A DNA stretch of 13,892 nt. Origin: JAENVU01 sp031422675 (GTDB lineage: Bacteria; Actinomycetota; Acidimicrobiia; IMCC26256; JAENVU01). The notes under the pieces are model-generated. The model was not told the origin of the DNA. It did no database searches and was given only the letters and a program-made list of their open reading frames with translations. Numbering within the stretch: position 1 is the first letter of the stretch; the number at the start of each line of letters is the position of its first letter. This document shows, one piece after another, positions 13,773 to 13,892 of this stretch. The position numbers were made by a program, and so were the translations under genes. The stretch is taken from the NCBI GenBank assembly GCA_031422675.1, contig JANPMG010000198.1, positions 1 to 13,892 of the forward strand, given 5' to 3'.

Positions 13773-13892
13773 TCAGGCGTGGACGGGATACCGGCCGGTT
13801 CGAGCGTTGAACGGGCCGCTGATCTCGTAGGTGATCCCGAGACCCGGACCGCGATCGGTGCCCCGTTGCGACGAGATGTACATGCGGTCGCC
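13773..13892 (-). CDS. C-terminal end of a PhoX/DUF839-like protein (partial)
   Basis: Only the last 39 codons plus TGA (13775-13773) are inside the window; the gene continues past the right edge. The visible residues are GDRMYISSQRG, then GPGLGITYEISGPF, then a short tail. The pairing of a D-x-x-Y-x-S-S-Q-R-G strand with G-I-T-Y-E-x-x-G-P-F at the very end is what I know from PhoX-type phosphatases and related DUF839 beta-propeller proteins, which are usually exported by the Tat pathway. It points toward the glycan cluster, so it belongs to a separate transcription unit. The short length limits certainty, and phosphatase activity cannot be judged from this piece. Confidence 0.7.
   Translation of the reverse strand, partial: GDRMYISSQRGTDRGPGLGITYEISGPFNARTGRYPVHA

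Noticed and set aside
13619..13810. 63-codon frame after the sugar phosphotransferase
   Set aside because: It overlaps the end of the convergent PhoX-like gene, has no ribosome site and no recognisable sequence character.

Overview
The window is GC-rich DNA whose gene families (OmpR-type two-component system, LolD/MacB-like ABC transporter, actinobacterial-type zinc-ribbon protein, PhoX-type protein) and apparently leaderless promoters fit an actinomycetote, possibly of the Acidimicrobiia. The phylum is an inference from style and I cannot name a genus. There is no gene-free stretch longer than about 150 bases, and I saw no rRNA, tRNA or CRISPR array.

Left part (68-7993, all on the minus strand): an envelope-response module in two transcription units. 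The first, read right to left, is a lipoprotein (7993-7064), two ABC ATPases (7067-6393 and 6396-5695) and a 1034-residue FtsX/MacB-type permease (5705-2601). Every junction overlaps, so it is a tight operon. The second is an OmpR-family response regulator (2527-1850), a histidine kinase (1848-481) and a small exported PepSY-like protein (376-68). Sequences carrying TTCACAT-type half-sites lie before the lipoprotein operon, before the regulator and before the PepSY gene. At the first two they form 11-base direct repeats with the same spacing to a -10-like hexamer and to a start codon. This suggests that the regulator controls itself and the transporter, and that both mRNAs are leaderless.

Middle (7994-8590): a divergent intergenic region, then a zinc-ribbon gene that looks broken. 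Its N- and C-terminal parts lie in different frames, and the central segment expected for the family seems to be missing.

Right part (8591-13629, plus strand): a cell-surface glycan cluster. It holds a GT9 (heptosyltransferase-like) glycosyltransferase, an alkaline-phosphatase-superfamily protein with altered metal-site motifs, an NAD-dependent sugar-nucleotide epimerase/dehydratase, a PIG-L-type deacetylase and a small phosphoglycosyl transferase that would start glycan assembly on a lipid carrier. The last three are translationally coupled or overlap. The cluster ends against a convergent minus-strand gene, of which only the last 39 codons are present (13892-13773) and which resembles the C-terminus of PhoX/DUF839 proteins.

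At the extreme left edge, a 21-base tandem repeat spans the PepSY stop codon and resembles the repeated ends of some IS21-type insertion sequences. That identification is tentative.
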